Assembly (NCBI RefSeq): GCF_000024165.1
Contig: NC_013194.1
Location: 4,340,001 to 4,404,000 of the forward strand
Source of the DNA: Accumulibacter phosphatis
GTDB lineage: Bacteria > Pseudomonadota > Gammaproteobacteria > Burkholderiales > Rhodocyclaceae
Direction of reading: 5' to 3'
DNA length: 64,000 nt
Shown here: positions 1 through 10,833 of the stretch, piece after piece
Numbering within the stretch: the first letter of the stretch is position 1
How the letters are laid out: every line of letters begins with the position of its first letter
Notes under the pieces: model-generated
What the model was told of the DNA's origin: nothing
Databases searched by the model: none
Seen by the model: the letters and a program-made list of their open reading frames with translations, nothing else
Program-made: the position numbers and the translations under genes

Positions 1-42
1 ATGAGCGAGGCGGCTGCCGGAGAGGTGGCGATCTTGCTTCGG

Positions 43-927
43 TCAACCGGCCGTCGCCGGCGCGCCGGCCAGCATGACGCTGCGCGTGACCGGCGTCTCG
101 AGGCTGATGCGACCGAGAACGCCGTTACGATAGTCCTGCAGCAGGGCCTTCGCGGCTTTCTCGAGGTCGACTTCGCCGCCCCGCATGCGCAGGCCGCGGC
201 GCCTGGCGATGGCTTCGATGACATGTACCGCATCGACATCGTCAGCCGCCTCGACCGACAGACCGTAGCGAGCGGCCAGGACTGCCGGGTAGCGGGCGAG
301 CAGCAGATCGGCGAGAAAGATCGCCACTTCCTGGTCGATGATCGCATTGCGGCCGACGGCATTGCTGGCGGCCAGCATCAGGCCATCGCTGGGGTACTCG
401 ATCTTCGGCCAGAGCAGCCCGGGCGTATCGGTCAACCAGTGGCGAACGTCGAGCTGCGAGGTCTGCTGCGATTTGGTCACTGCCGGCTCGTCGCCGACCT
501 TGGCAATCCGGCGCTTGAGCAGAGCATTCATCAGCGTCGACTTGCCGACGTTCGGAATGCCCATGATCAGCATCCGCAAGGGCTTGCCGTTGTCCTTGCG
601 GTGGGGCGCCAAGGGCTGGCAGAGACTGGGCAGCCGCGCCACGTCGCCAGGCTTCTTGCACGACAGCGCGACGGCATGCACGCCGTCCTGGCGGCCGTAA
701 TACTCGATCCACGCGCGCGTGGTCAGCGGATCGGCGAGATCGGCCTTGTTGAGCACCTTCAGGCAGGGACGTTGCCGGTACAGGCGGAGTTCGCGCACCA
801 TCGGATTGGTGCTCGCCTCGGGCAGGCGCGCATCGACCACCTCGATCACCACGTCGATCGACGCCATGGTCTCGGCCGCTTTCTTGCGCGCCGAGGTCAT
901 GTGACCGGGATACCACTGGATGGCCAT
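43..927 (-). CDS. rbgA: Ribosome biogenesis GTPase RbgA/YlqF
   Basis: 294-residue cytoplasmic GTPase that acts in late assembly of the 50S ribosomal subunit. The G motifs are circularly permuted, which defines the YlqF/YawG family: the G4 motif NKAD lies near residue 60, ahead of the G1 P-loop GIPNVGKST (about 123-131) and G3 DTPG (about 168-171). The N-terminus IQWYPGHM is typical of the family. Length matches full-size homologues (about 280-315). It is divergent from the methyltransferase gene beginning at 1058. Role taken from the family; not specific to this organism. Confidence 0.95.
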   Translation of the reverse strand: MAIQWYPGHMTSARKKAAETMASIDVVIEVVDARLPEASTNPMVRELRLYRQRPCLKVLNKADLADPLTTRAWIEYYGRQDGVHAVALSCKKPGDVARLPSLCQPLAPHRKDNGKPLRMLIMGIPNVGKSTLMNALLKRRIAKVGDEPAVTKSQQTSQLDVRHWLTDTPGLLWPKIEYPSDGLMLAASNAVGRNAIIDQEVAIFLADLLLARYPAVLAARYGLSVEAADDVDAVHVIEAIARRRGLRMRGGEVDLEKAAKALLQDYRNGVLGRISLETPVTRSVMLAGAPATAG

Positions 928-1057
928 GCTTTCTCCGACTTCCTGGAAGATATTGACATTATCCCACCTGCGCGGCCCCCTGCGACCCTTGCCGAAGCGC
1001 CGACAGCCGACAAAGCGCTAGAATGTCGTCCTCTCCCCCAGCAAACCCAGGACACGC

Positions 1058-1879
1058 TTGTCGGCGATCCCCGAAATCCGGCCCGGACAGTCGATCGAAC
1101 TGCTCAAGGAACTGCACATCCTGACGCGCGACGGCAAACTCAACCAGGACAGCCGGCGCAAGCTGAAGCAGGTGTATCACCTGTTCCACTTCATTGCGCC
1201 GCTGCTCGAGGAAGTCCTCGCCAAGGACCGCCACCTGACCTTGGCCGATCATGGCGCGGGCAAATCCTACCTGGGGTTCATCCTCTACGACCTGTTCTTC
1301 AGGACCAGGGACACCGGGCACATCTACGGCGTCGAGGCACGCGCCGAACTCGTCGAGCGCTCGCGCGAGCTTGCCGCCCGCCTCGGTTTCGCACGCATGA
1401 GCTTTCACGATCTGCGCGTCGCGAACGCGATCGATTCGCCGGCCCTGCCCGCGCGCGTAGACATCGTCACCGCCCTGCACGCCTGCGATACCGCAACTGA
1501 CGACGCCATCCGCTTTGCCCTGCACAAGCGGGCGCAGTTCATCGTTCTCGTCCCCTGCTGCCAAGCCGAAGTCGCGGCGCTGCTGCGCCGCAAGAAGAAC
1601 GAGTCCTTTGCGACGACGCCGCTCTCGGAACTCTGGCGCCATCCGCTCCACACCCGCGAATTCGGCAGCCAGGTGACCAACGCCCTGCGTTGCCTGCAAC
1701 TCGAGGCGCACGGCTATCAACTGACGGTCACCGAACTCGTCGGCTGGGAGCACTCGCTGAAAAACGAGTTGATCATCGCCAGGCGGCGTGGCGAAGAGCG
1801 CGGCAACGCGGCCGCGCGCCTCGAACAAATCCTGCTGGCGCTGAATCTGGGCGAGTTGCATGATCGCTTCATCTACTGA
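1058..1879 (+). CDS. SAM-dependent methyltransferase-like protein
   Basis: 273 residues with a class I Rossmann methyltransferase pattern: motif I-like ADHGAGKSYLGF (about 64-75), an acidic residue after strand 2 (YGVEAR, about 95), HACDTATDD (about 140-148) and VPCCQAEV (about 162). The HACDTATD and PCCQ motifs recall the Methyltransf_32/GSTCD-like group, so a substrate cannot be named. The start used is TTG; no better ATG lies upstream in frame. It is divergent from rbgA and 61 bases upstream of a small membrane-protein gene on the same strand. Confidence 0.75.
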   Translation: MSAIPEIRPGQSIELLKELHILTRDGKLNQDSRRKLKQVYHLFHFIAPLLEEVLAKDRHLTLADHGAGKSYLGFILYDLFFRTRDTGHIYGVEARAELVERSRELAARLGFARMSFHDLRVANAIDSPALPARVDIVTALHACDTATDDAIRFALHKRAQFIVLVPCCQAEVAALLRRKKNESFATTPLSELWRHPLHTREFGSQVTNALRCLQLEAHGYQLTVTELVGWEHSLKNELIIARRRGEERGNAAARLEQILLALNLGELHDRFIY

Positions 1880-1940
1880 CCGCCGAGCCAGTGCCGGCGC
1901 ATGCCAAATTGATCCGGCCGTGGCCAGACAAGGACCTTCA

Positions 1941-2258
1941 ATGGAAAAATGGATCACCCGTGGCGGCGCCGCGCTGTGCGCCGCCGGCAGTCTCGCGCTG
2001 TTCTGGACGTTCGGCGTCTTTCTCGCCGCACCCTGGCGGGCGGGCCGCCTGCTGTCGCTGAACAGCATCGAGATGCAGGTGCTCGGCGTTTCGCTGTTCG
2101 CCGCCCTCGCCGTCGCCTGGGGCGCCCTGCACATCCTGGCGATCGCCGACCGCGCCGACAACCCGAGGACGTACTACACGTTCTGCGTGGCCCTGCTGAT
2201 CGCCGCCATTCTGGCGATGGCCGACGGCATGGCATGGACCGCCGCGCGCATCGCCTGA
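1941..2258 (+). CDS. Small hydrophobic membrane protein, unknown function
   Basis: 105 residues from ATG at 1941 (MEKWITRG). Three hydrophobic stretches are visible at about residues 9-29, 44-64 and 77-97, so it is probably an inner-membrane protein. The longer reading frame that opens at 1860 overlaps the methyltransferase stop and adds a polar, unconvincing N-terminus, so the internal ATG is preferred. It is convergent with fliE. No family recognised. Confidence 0.6.
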   Translation: MEKWITRGGAALCAAGSLALFWTFGVFLAAPWRAGRLLSLNSIEMQVLGVSLFAALAVAWGALHILAIADRADNPRTYYTFCVALLIAAILAMADGMAWTAARIA

Positions 2259-2370
2259 GCTCCGCCTCGCCTGCCAGACAGCGCCGGGATCGGACTGCCG
2301 ATGATCGGCAACGCACGGTGCTCGGGGCGAGGCTCCCGCGTGACCGCGCCACCAGCGTCCGGGCGGCGCC

Positions 2371-2694
2371 CTAAACCTGCATGTTCATTACGTCGTGATA
2401 GGCCGAAACGAGCTTGTTGCGAACCTGGACCATCTCCTGAAAAGAGATGTTGGCTTTCTGCAGGGCGATCATCACATCGTGCAGGTTCTCGGTGTTGTTG
2501 CCGGCGGCAAAACTTGCCGCCATCGCTTGCGCCTGTTGCTGTGTCTGGTTGACCTGCGCAATCGAGTTCTCCAGTACCTGGGCAAAGTCCGTCCCGGCTG
2601 CCGGAGCGCTCGGCGCCTCGGCCAGGCGGCCGCCGGTTGCTGCCGACGTCGCGCGCAACATGCTCAACATCTGGTCGATACCCTTGGTGTCCAT
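2371..2694 (-). CDS. fliE: Flagellar hook-basal body complex protein FliE
   Basis: 107 residues. FliE links the MS ring to the proximal rod and is exported by the flagellar type III apparatus. The C-terminal half (NLHDVMIALQKANISFQEM then VRNKLVSAYHDVMNMQV) is the conserved FliE helix pair. The ATG at 2694 is chosen over a TTG at 2706 because GGAGGA sits just upstream and a sigma-54 promoter at 2726-2741 would give a sensible short leader. fliE is separated from fliFGHIJ by flrBC and faces the opposite way. Confidence 0.95.
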   Translation of the reverse strand: MDTKGIDQMLSMLRATSAATGGRLAEAPSAPAAGTDFAQVLENSIAQVNQTQQQAQAMAASFAAGNNTENLHDVMIALQKANISFQEMVQVRNKLVSAYHDVMNMQV

Positions 2695-2725
2695 TCGTTC
2701 CTCCAAACGCTTTCTGGCTTATCAA

Positions 2726-2741
2726 AGCAACAAGTGGGCCA
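2726..2741 (-). promoter_or_regulatory. Sigma-54 promoter of fliE
   Basis: On the minus strand the sequence reads TGGCCCACTTGTTGCT. It has the invariant GG-N10-GC of -24/-12 promoters and matches the consensus TGGCACG-N4-TTGCW at most positions. It lies in the gap between flrC and fliE, about 30 bases ahead of the fliE ATG. Confidence 0.85.
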
Positions 2742-2761
2742 GATTCTGACCAACTCCGCGA

Positions 2762-4135
<1,374 letters not shown>

Positions 4136-4150
4136 ACGCTCCACTCTTCC

Positions 4151-5329
4151 TCAACCTTCTCGGCCTGCCACCGCGTCGACAGGCAGCATGATAACGAACT
4201 CGGACCCGTCTTCCGGCAGCGAACTCACCTTTATCGTACCCCCGTGGGCACGCGCCACACCGAGCGCAATCGCCAGACCCAGGCCGGTGCCCTGCCCTCG
4301 GGTGGTGAAGAAGGGCTCGAAAACACGCGCCTGGATTTCGGGAGAGATACCGACCCCGCTGTCGCGCACAGCGAGCAGCAACGCTCCATCGGCGACACTG
4401 GCGCCAAGCGTCACCTTGCCGTCCGCCGTGCAGGCCTGCAAGGCGTTTTCGAGCAGATTCACCAAGGCGCCGGCCAGGGCTTTGCGACTGCCGGTGACGA
4501 CCACACCGTCGGCAGCGCAGTTGACCCGGAAGGCCACTTTCCTGTCGGCGAACAGCGGCTCGACCGTCTGTGCAGCGTCGGCCAGCAGTTGCCAGACTGG
4601 AATCGTGTCGCGGCCGATGCTCTCGCCGCGAGCGAAGAGCAGCACCTCCTGTATCAGACGTTCCAGCCGCTTGAGCTGCGCGGCGGTCTTGCCGGCGAAG
4701 CGGACGCGCGCCGCGTCGTCGAGGTCGGGCTGACAGAGGTTGGCACTGTAGAGCAAGGCGGTAGCCAGCGGGGTACGCAACTGGTGGGCCAGTGAAGCCG
4801 CCATTTCGCCCATTGCCGCCAGGCGCTGATTGCGTTCGAGTTCGGCCTTCAGAGCGTGCGCCGCCGTCACATCGTGGATCAACAGGATGCGTCCGCCGGC
4901 CGAGTCGAGCGGACTTTCGACAATCGACAGCCGCCGCTCATCAAGCTGCCATTCGTCCGGTGCCTCGGTGGCCACCAGTCTCGCCTGCGCCAGCGCCAAC
5001 CAGGTCTCGCCGATGATCGTCCGACCGAACATCCGGCACGCCGCCGGATTGGCCTCGCTGACACAGGCCGCGCAATCGAGCACGACGACGCCGGCCGGCA
5101 GGGCGTTGAGCAGCAGTGACAGACGCTCGGACAGCGCCTCCTTGGCCTCGTATTGCCGTCGCAGCTCGCCATTGGCGACGGCCAGTTCGGCGGTCAATGA
5201 CTCGACGCGGCCTTGCAACCCCTGGTAAGACTCCGTCAAGGCCAGCGAAACCTGATTGAAAACGTCGAAAGCGCGTTGAAGCTCCTGCGCCTGGCGTTCG
5301 GGGCCCGGTATTTGTGTGACTTCGCTCAT
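4151..5329 (-). CDS. flrB: Flagellar sensor histidine kinase (FlrB/FleS type)
   Basis: 392 residues, with no membrane segment, so a soluble kinase. An N-terminal coiled coil (about 10-70) is followed by a PAS-like domain (about 72-155), then the dimerisation/H-box with H182 (SLAHQLRTPLATAL), and the HATPase with N-box NLLENALQACT, G1 VRDSGVGIS and G2 GQGTGLGLAIA. This layout matches FlrB/FleS, which phosphorylates the adjacent FlrC/FleR. It is divergent from fliF, and the fliF sigma-54 promoter sits just upstream of its start. Confidence 0.92.
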   Translation of the reverse strand: MSEVTQIPGPERQAQELQRAFDVFNQVSLALTESYQGLQGRVESLTAELAVANGELRRQYEAKEALSERLSLLLNALPAGVVVLDCAACVSEANPAACRMFGRTIIGETWLALAQARLVATEAPDEWQLDERRLSIVESPLDSAGGRILLIHDVTAAHALKAELERNQRLAAMGEMAASLAHQLRTPLATALLYSANLCQPDLDDAARVRFAGKTAAQLKRLERLIQEVLLFARGESIGRDTIPVWQLLADAAQTVEPLFADRKVAFRVNCAADGVVVTGSRKALAGALVNLLENALQACTADGKVTLGASVADGALLLAVRDSGVGISPEIQARVFEPFFTTRGQGTGLGLAIALGVARAHGGTIKVSSLPEDGSEFVIMLPVDAVAGREG

Positions 5330-5333
5330 CCAG

Positions 5334-5349
5334 TGGAAAGTCCGCTGCA
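5334..5349 (+). promoter_or_regulatory. Sigma-54 promoter of the fliF operon
   Basis: TGGAAAGTCCGCTGCA keeps GG-N10-GC and the TGG/TGCA edges of the -24/-12 consensus, but is weaker in between than the flgB and fliK promoters. It lies between the divergent flrB and fliF starts, with a leader of about 75 bases to the chosen fliF ATG. Confidence 0.65.
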
Positions 5350-5433
5350 GTTAACCGCTACAATAGCCGAGCAATTATCAGCCTTTTTTTGCTTTTTTCC
5401 TGCTTTATCGCAGGTTTGTCACGTATCACGAGC

Positions 5434-7170
5434 ATGGCGGCAGCGGGAATCGAGACCACAGAGACGGCAGGCGCGGACAATCCGCTGGATCGCGCGCGCG
5501 AGGCACTGGCGCGCCTGACGAACAGGCAGAAAGTGCTGCTGATCGTCTCGGTCGCGGCGGTCGTCACCCTGCTGATCGCCGCCGCTACCCTGCTCAGACA
5601 AGGCGAGTTCAAAGTGCTGTTCTCGAACATCGGCGAGCGGGACGGCGGCGCCATCATCGCCGCGCTCGAACAGATGAACGTGCCCTACAAGTTCAGCGAG
5701 TCGGGCAGCGCCATCCTCGTGCACGACAGCAGAGTCCATGATGTTCGCCTGCGTCTGGCCGCGCAGGGACTGCCAAGGGGCGGTGCCGTCGGTTTTGAAC
5801 TGATGGAAGCTCAGAAGTTCGGCGTCAGCCAGTTTGCCGAACAGGTCAACTATCAGCGCGGTCTGGAAGGCGAGTTGTCGCGAACCATCCAGTCGATCGC
5901 GGCGGTTCAGGCGGCCCGCGTGCATCTGGCCATTCCCAAACCGAGCGTCTTCATGCGCGAGGAGCTGAAACCATCGGCGTCGGTTCTCCTCAACCTCTAC
6001 CCGGGACGCTCGCTCGAGCCACGCCAGATCGCCGGCATTCAGAATCTCGTTGCCGCCAGCGTCCCGCAACTGGCGCCGACCAGCGTCACCCTGCTCGACC
6101 AGAGCGGCGCGCTGCTTTCGCAGATGAAGAGCAAGCTGCTGGAAGCCGGCCTCGATCCGACGCAGGTCAAGTACATCCAGGAAGTCGAAGCAAGCGTCAT
6201 CAAGCGCGTCGAAGACATCCTGGCGCCTATCGTTGGCCCCGGCAATGCGCGCGTGCAGATCGCCGCCGACATCGACTTTTCGCAGAGCGAACAGACCGCC
6301 GAGACGCATCGACCGAACGCGACGCCGCCGGAGATCAGTATCCGCAGCCAGCAGAGCAGCGAAACGGCAAGCACCAGCCCAGCGGCGCAGGGCGTTCCGG
6401 GCGCCCTCAGCAATCAGCCGCCGGTACCGGCGACCGCGCCACTGACGCAACCGCCGGTACCCGGTGCCGGTGGTGCCGCCCCGGCGACGCCTCCCGTACC
6501 CGGCCAGATCAACGTCGCCGGGGTTCAGGCGCCAGTCGCGAGCGTCGGCCCACCGATCAGTACCAGCAAGAACTCGACGGTCAACTACGAGGTCGACAAG
6601 ACCATCCGGCACGTCCGCCAGGCAGTGGGCACGATCAAGCGTCTGTCTGCCGCCGTCGTGGTCAATCAGCGCAAGGAAGTCGCCAAGGACGGCAAGGCGG
6701 TCAACAAGCCGCTACCGGACGCCGAAGTGAAACAGATCAGCGACCTCGTCAAGGAGGCGATGGGCTTCAACAAGGAGCGCGGCGACACCATCTCGGTCGC
6801 CAACGCGCCGTTCACGGTCATCGACAAGGACGAGGGCCTGCCGCCATGGCGTGACCCGGAAACGGTGTCACTGACCAAGGACCTCGTGAAGTATGGTGTG
6901 ATTGCCGCCATCATCGCCTATCTGCTGCTCGGCGTCGTTCGCCCGCTGCTCAAGACCATGCTCGAGAAACCAGCGACAACCGAGAGCGGCGTCGGTGGCC
7001 GCATAGACGTGGTTGCCGGAGAGGAAGGTGAGGAGGAAGCCACGGAGAACCTGCCCACGGCCGCCGAACTGCTGGAAAAGAGAATCGCCGCGGCGCGCGC
7101 GCTGGCTCAGCAGGATCCGCAGTTGGTAGCCAACATCATCAAGGAATGGACGGGTGCCAATGGCGGCTGA
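5434..7170 (+). CDS. fliF: Flagellar MS-ring protein FliF
   Basis: 578 residues from ATG at 5434. FliF forms the inner-membrane MS ring on which rotor and export gate are built. Two membrane segments are visible, one near the N-terminus (VLLIVSVAAVVTLLIAAATLL, about 34-53) and one near residues 487-505 (VIAAIIAYLLLGVV). Between them lie the periplasmic ring-building modules and a long proline/glutamine-rich linker (about 310-380). The short C-terminal tail is the FliG-binding part. A TTG at 5389 could extend it by 15 residues, but the ATG product begins MAAAG as in many homologues. The end overlaps fliG. Confidence 0.95.
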   Translation: MAAAGIETTETAGADNPLDRAREALARLTNRQKVLLIVSVAAVVTLLIAAATLLRQGEFKVLFSNIGERDGGAIIAALEQMNVPYKFSESGSAILVHDSRVHDVRLRLAAQGLPRGGAVGFELMEAQKFGVSQFAEQVNYQRGLEGELSRTIQSIAAVQAARVHLAIPKPSVFMREELKPSASVLLNLYPGRSLEPRQIAGIQNLVAASVPQLAPTSVTLLDQSGALLSQMKSKLLEAGLDPTQVKYIQEVEASVIKRVEDILAPIVGPGNARVQIAADIDFSQSEQTAETHRPNATPPEISIRSQQSSETASTSPAAQGVPGALSNQPPVPATAPLTQPPVPGAGGAAPATPPVPGQINVAGVQAPVASVGPPISTSKNSTVNYEVDKTIRHVRQAVGTIKRLSAAVVVNQRKEVAKDGKAVNKPLPDAEVKQISDLVKEAMGFNKERGDTISVANAPFTVIDKDEGLPPWRDPETVSLTKDLVKYGVIAAIIAYLLLGVVRPLLKTMLEKPATTESGVGGRIDVVAGEEGEEEATENLPTAAELLEKRIAAARALAQQDPQLVANIIKEWTGANGG

Positions 7171-8158
7171 GGACGGTATCGAAAAGAGCGCGATTCTGCT
7201 CATTGCCCTCGGCGAGGACTACGCTGCCGAGGTGCTCAAGCATCTCGGCCCGAAAGAGGTGCAGAAACTGGGGCACGCCATGGCGGCCCTCAAGTCGGTG
7301 CCGCGCACCCGCGTCGAAGAGGTCTTGGCCGACTTCCACCGAACGGCCGAGGAATCGGCGGCGGTGCACGTGGACACCGACGCCTACGTCCGCTCGGTGC
7401 TGACCAAGGCGCTTGGTGACGACAAGGCATCGAACCTGATCTCGCGCATCCTGCAGCCGGGCGAAACCAACGGCATCGAAGGCCTCAAGTGGATGGACGC
7501 ACCGACAGTCGCCGAACTGATCAAGAACGAGCACCCCCAGATCATTGCGACCATTCTCGTACACCTCGCCCATGATCATGCAGGCGAAATCCTGAATCAG
7601 TTTACCGAGCGTTTGCGCAATGACGTGATCTTGCGCATTGCCACTCTCGAAGGGATTCAGCCGGAGGCCTTGCGCGAGTTGAACGACGTCATGCTGCGCC
7701 TGCTCTCGGGCTCTGCAAGCATGAAACAGGCCGCCAAGGGCGGCGCGGGAACGGTCGCCGAGATCCTCAATTTCATGGGCAGCGCGAACGAAACCGCCGT
7801 CCTGGACTCGATCCGCGAGTACGATCCCGATCTGGCGCAGAAAGTGCTCGACGAGATGTTCGTCTTCGAGAACCTGCTCGAACTCGACGACCGGGCGATC
7901 CAGCTCCTGCTACGCGAGATTCAGTCCGAATCCTTGATCCTGGCCATGAAGGGAGCTACCGAACCCTTGCGCGAGAAGATCTTCAAGAACATGTCACAAC
8001 GTGCGTCGGAGATGCTGCGCGAAGATCTCGAGTCGCGCGGCCCGGTACGCCTCTCGGAAGTCGAAAGCGAACAGAAGGAAATCCTCAAGATCGTCCGTCG
8101 CCTGGCCGACGAAGGCCAGATCGTCCTTGGTGGCGCGGGCGGCGAGGAAATGGTCTGA
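7154..8158 (+). CDS. fliG: Flagellar motor switch protein FliG
   Basis: 334 residues. FliG couples the MS ring to stator torque and to FliM. The middle-domain EHPQ motif is at 126-129 and the charged C-terminal torque helix (DDRAIQLLLREIQSESL) is present. The start is GTG at 7154 or ATG at 7160; both lie inside the end of fliF, so translation is probably coupled. AAGGA at 7141-7145 is better spaced for the GTG. Confidence 0.96.
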   Translation: MPMAAEDGIEKSAILLIALGEDYAAEVLKHLGPKEVQKLGHAMAALKSVPRTRVEEVLADFHRTAEESAAVHVDTDAYVRSVLTKALGDDKASNLISRILQPGETNGIEGLKWMDAPTVAELIKNEHPQIIATILVHLAHDHAGEILNQFTERLRNDVILRIATLEGIQPEALRELNDVMLRLLSGSASMKQAAKGGAGTVAEILNFMGSANETAVLDSIREYDPDLAQKVLDEMFVFENLLELDDRAIQLLLREIQSESLILAMKGATEPLREKIFKNMSQRASEMLREDLESRGPVRLSEVESEQKEILKIVRRLADEGQIVLGGAGGEEMV

Positions 8159-8171
8159 GCAGGCCAAGGTC

Positions 8172-8906
8172 ATGACCCAGTGGATCCCGAAGGAGAAGCT
8201 TACCGCTTATCAGCGCTGGGAGCTTGCGGCCTTCGACGAGGACAAGACGGTTCCGCCCACTCCGTCGCCTGCCGCCCAGCCATCGCCGATCGCAGAGCCC
8301 ACGGACCCCCCCGTCCAAGTCGCGTCCGAGCCGGCAAGCCAGCCGCCGCCTGCGGTCACCCTGCCGACCGCTGAAGACATCGAGCGCCTGCATCGCGAGG
8401 CACAAGCTGCCGGCTATGCCGATGGCCATCGCGAGGGACTGGCTGCCGGCGAGGCGGTGGTGGCCCAACTCGCGACACTTTTGGACAACCTGCAGCAGGC
8501 CCTCGCAACGATCGATCAGGGCGTCGCCGATCAGTTGCTGGTCCTCGCGGTCGAGATTGCCAATCAGGTGTTGCGGCAGAGCCTACGCCTGCAACCGGAG
8601 TTGCTGCTGCCGATAGTGAGAGAGGCGGTGACGGCGCTGCACGCCCATCACGGACAGCCGCTGCTGTTCGTCCACCCCGACGACGCGACGCTGATACGCA
8701 GTCGCCTCGGCGACCAACTGTCGCACAACAACTGGCGAATCATCGACGATGCGGCGTTGACGCCGGGCGGCTGCCGGGTCGAACTCGGCGCCAGCGAGGT
8801 GGATGCGACGCTCGAGACGCGCTGGCGACGCGTCGTCGAGGCCATCGGCATCAGCGACGAATGGCTGACGAGTGCCGACCGGGACGGCAAGGTTAACCCA
8901 CGATGA
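8172..8906 (+). CDS. fliH: Flagellar assembly protein FliH
   Basis: 244 residues from ATG at 8172 (MTQWIPKEKL). FliH is the soluble regulator of the FliI export ATPase. The N-terminus is proline-rich (about 25-65). A GxxxG-like helix follows (AAGYADGHREGLAAGEAVV, about 80-98), and the C-terminal domain (about 110-235) resembles the vacuolar ATPase E subunit. The frame upstream of 8172 is out-of-frame fliG sequence. The gene ends in an ATGA overlap with fliI. Confidence 0.92.
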   Translation: MTQWIPKEKLTAYQRWELAAFDEDKTVPPTPSPAAQPSPIAEPTDPPVQVASEPASQPPPAVTLPTAEDIERLHREAQAAGYADGHREGLAAGEAVVAQLATLLDNLQQALATIDQGVADQLLVLAVEIANQVLRQSLRLQPELLLPIVREAVTALHAHHGQPLLFVHPDDATLIRSRLGDQLSHNNWRIIDDAALTPGGCRVELGASEVDATLETRWRRVVEAIGISDEWLTSADRDGKVNPR

Positions 8907-10321
8907 GTGAACCCGCCGCCAACCCGCATCTCGCCAATTGGCGCCACTTCCTCGATGGTTGCCGAGGCGCCGCCGGCCAGGTGAATTCGCTGCTGCCGAG
9001 CGGCCACCTGACGCGCATCAACGGCCTCGTGATGGAGGCGTCCGGACTGAAACTGCCCCTCGGCAGCTCATGCCGCATCACGCCGCTTGGCGGCTCGCCG
9101 ATCGAAGCGGAAGTGGTCGGCTTCAACGGCGAGCGGCTGTTCCTGATGCCGTCGGAAGATGTCTATGGCCTGTCGCCAGGGGCCCGCGTCGTCGCCCTCG
9201 AAACGCGCCACCCGCCACCGCAGATCGGTCGTCTGCCGCCTGCACGGCGACGCTCGATCGACCGCGCCAAACTGGTGCCGGTCGGCGAATCCCTCCTTGG
9301 CCGCGTCCTCGATGGGGCCGGCCGGCCGCTCGACAAGCTTGGTCCGTTGCATGCCAGGTCACTGCGCCCGCTGCAGAGCCGGCCGGTCAACCCGATGTCG
9401 CGGGCGCCGATCGACAAGGCGCTGGACGTCGGGGTGCGTGCCATCAATGGCCTGCTCTGTGTCGGACAGGGACAACGGATGGGCCTGTTTGCCGGATCGG
9501 GTGTCGGCAAGAGCGTACTGCTCGGCATGATGGCCCGCTACACGGAGGCGGAAATCATCGTCGTCGGCCTCATCGGCGAGCGCGGTCGTGAGGTCAAGGA
9601 GTTCATCGAGCAGATCCTTGGTGAGGAAGGCCTGCGCCGATCCGTCGTCATCGCCGCACCGGCCGACGTCAGTCCCTTGATGCGGCTGCAGGGTGCGGCC
9701 TATGCGACGTGCATTGCCGAGTATTTCCGTGACCGGGGCCGGCATGTCCTGCTGATCATGGATTCGCTGACGCGCTACGCCATGGCGCAACGCGAGATAG
9801 CGCTCGCCATCGGCGAGCCGCCGGTCACCCGCGGCTACCCCCCATCGGTTTTCGCGCGCCTGCCGCAATTGGTGGAGCGGGCGGGCAATGGCGCCGACGG
9901 CGGCGGCTCGATCACCGGCTTCTATACCGTTCTCGCCGAAGGCGACGACCAGCAGGATCCGATCGCCGATGCCGCGCGAGCGATCCTTGACGGACACATC
10001 GTACTGTCGCGAACCCTGGCCGATGCCGGCCACTACCCGGCAATCGACATCGAGCAATCGATTTCACGGGCCATGGTCAACCTGGTCAGCCCCGGTCATC
10101 TGGAACAGATTCGAAATTTCAAGCGACTGTTTTCGCGCTACCAGCGCTCACGCGATCTGATCAGCGTCGGCGCCTATGCCGCGGGGTCCGACCCACAACT
10201 CGACCAGGCGATAGCCATCTATCCGCGCTTCGAGTCATTCCTGCAGCAGAGTCTGGCCCAACCCGCGGACTTCGCCAGCAGTCTGCGTGAGTTGCAGGCA
10301 CTGTTTGGCGTCGCTGCCTGA
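8903..10321 (+). CDS. fliI: Flagellum-specific export ATPase FliI
   Basis: 472 residues, homologous to F1-ATPase beta. It energises unfolding and delivery of flagellar export substrates at the base of the export gate. Walker A GSGVGKS lies near residues 199-205 and Walker B LLIMDSLTRYA near 280. The signature GEPPVTRGYPPSVFARLPQLVERAGN is intact. The start overlaps the fliH stop by four bases. Confidence 0.97.
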   Translation: MSEPAANPHLANWRHFLDGCRGAAGQVNSLLPSGHLTRINGLVMEASGLKLPLGSSCRITPLGGSPIEAEVVGFNGERLFLMPSEDVYGLSPGARVVALETRHPPPQIGRLPPARRRSIDRAKLVPVGESLLGRVLDGAGRPLDKLGPLHARSLRPLQSRPVNPMSRAPIDKALDVGVRAINGLLCVGQGQRMGLFAGSGVGKSVLLGMMARYTEAEIIVVGLIGERGREVKEFIEQILGEEGLRRSVVIAAPADVSPLMRLQGAAYATCIAEYFRDRGRHVLLIMDSLTRYAMAQREIALAIGEPPVTRGYPPSVFARLPQLVERAGNGADGGGSITGFYTVLAEGDDQQDPIADAARAILDGHIVLSRTLADAGHYPAIDIEQSISRAMVNLVSPGHLEQIRNFKRLFSRYQRSRDLISVGAYAAGSDPQLDQAIAIYPRFESFLQQSLAQPADFASSLRELQALFGVAA

Positions 10322-10378
10322 CGCTGGGCGCGCTAGAATGACAACCCGTCTCATGAACCCGGACTAGGCGAGTTCGCC

Positions 10379-10825
10379 GTGGCCAGACCGTTCTCCCTGC
10401 AAACCGTACTCGAACTGATGCAGAGTCGCTCGGACGAGGCGACGCAACGCCTCGCGCGCCTGATTGCTGCCGAGCGCGATGCGCAGAACAAGCTCCTCAT
10501 GCTGCAACAGTATCGCGATGAGTACTCGATCCGCTTCCGACAGGCAGCGCAAGATGGCCTGGGACAGCCCGAGTGGCGGAACTACCAGGAGTTCATGAAT
10601 CGTCTCGACCAGGCCATCGACCAGCAGCGGCAGAGCGTCCTTGTACAACAGGGTTGTACGGCCGCCGGTCAGACAGCCTGGCAACAGCAGCGGACGCGAC
10701 TGAAAGCCTTCGACGCGCTGGCCGACCGGCATCGCGCCAGTGAGGTGAGGAGCGAACTCCGACAGGAGCAGAAGGCGCAGGATGAGTTTGCCACCCGCGC
10801 CAAGGACCACGAGCAAGGGCTCTGA
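10379..10825 (+). CDS. fliJ: Flagellar export chaperone FliJ
   Basis: 148 residues, almost entirely charged alpha-helix and coiled coil. This is the FliJ stalk protein that sits in the FliI hexamer and cycles export chaperones. The start is GTG at 10379, 57 bases after fliI. The N-terminus (FSLQTVLELMQSRSDEATQRLARL) fits the family. It ends the fliFGHIJ block, because a separate sigma-54 promoter follows. Confidence 0.88.
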   Translation: MARPFSLQTVLELMQSRSDEATQRLARLIAAERDAQNKLLMLQQYRDEYSIRFRQAAQDGLGQPEWRNYQEFMNRLDQAIDQQRQSVLVQQGCTAAGQTAWQQQRTRLKAFDALADRHRASEVRSELRQEQKAQDEFATRAKDHEQGL

Positions 10826-10833
10826 TCCTCATC

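Noticed and set aside
1..1500. 499-codon open frame on the + strand
   Set aside because: It is antisense to rbgA and then out of frame with the methyltransferase; composition is low-complexity Arg/Ala/Gln as expected of a GC-rich shadow frame.
5389..5433. TTG start for fliF after a poly-T stretch
   Set aside because: No ribosome-binding site and no family-like sequence; the ATG at 5434 gives a normal FliF N-terminus.
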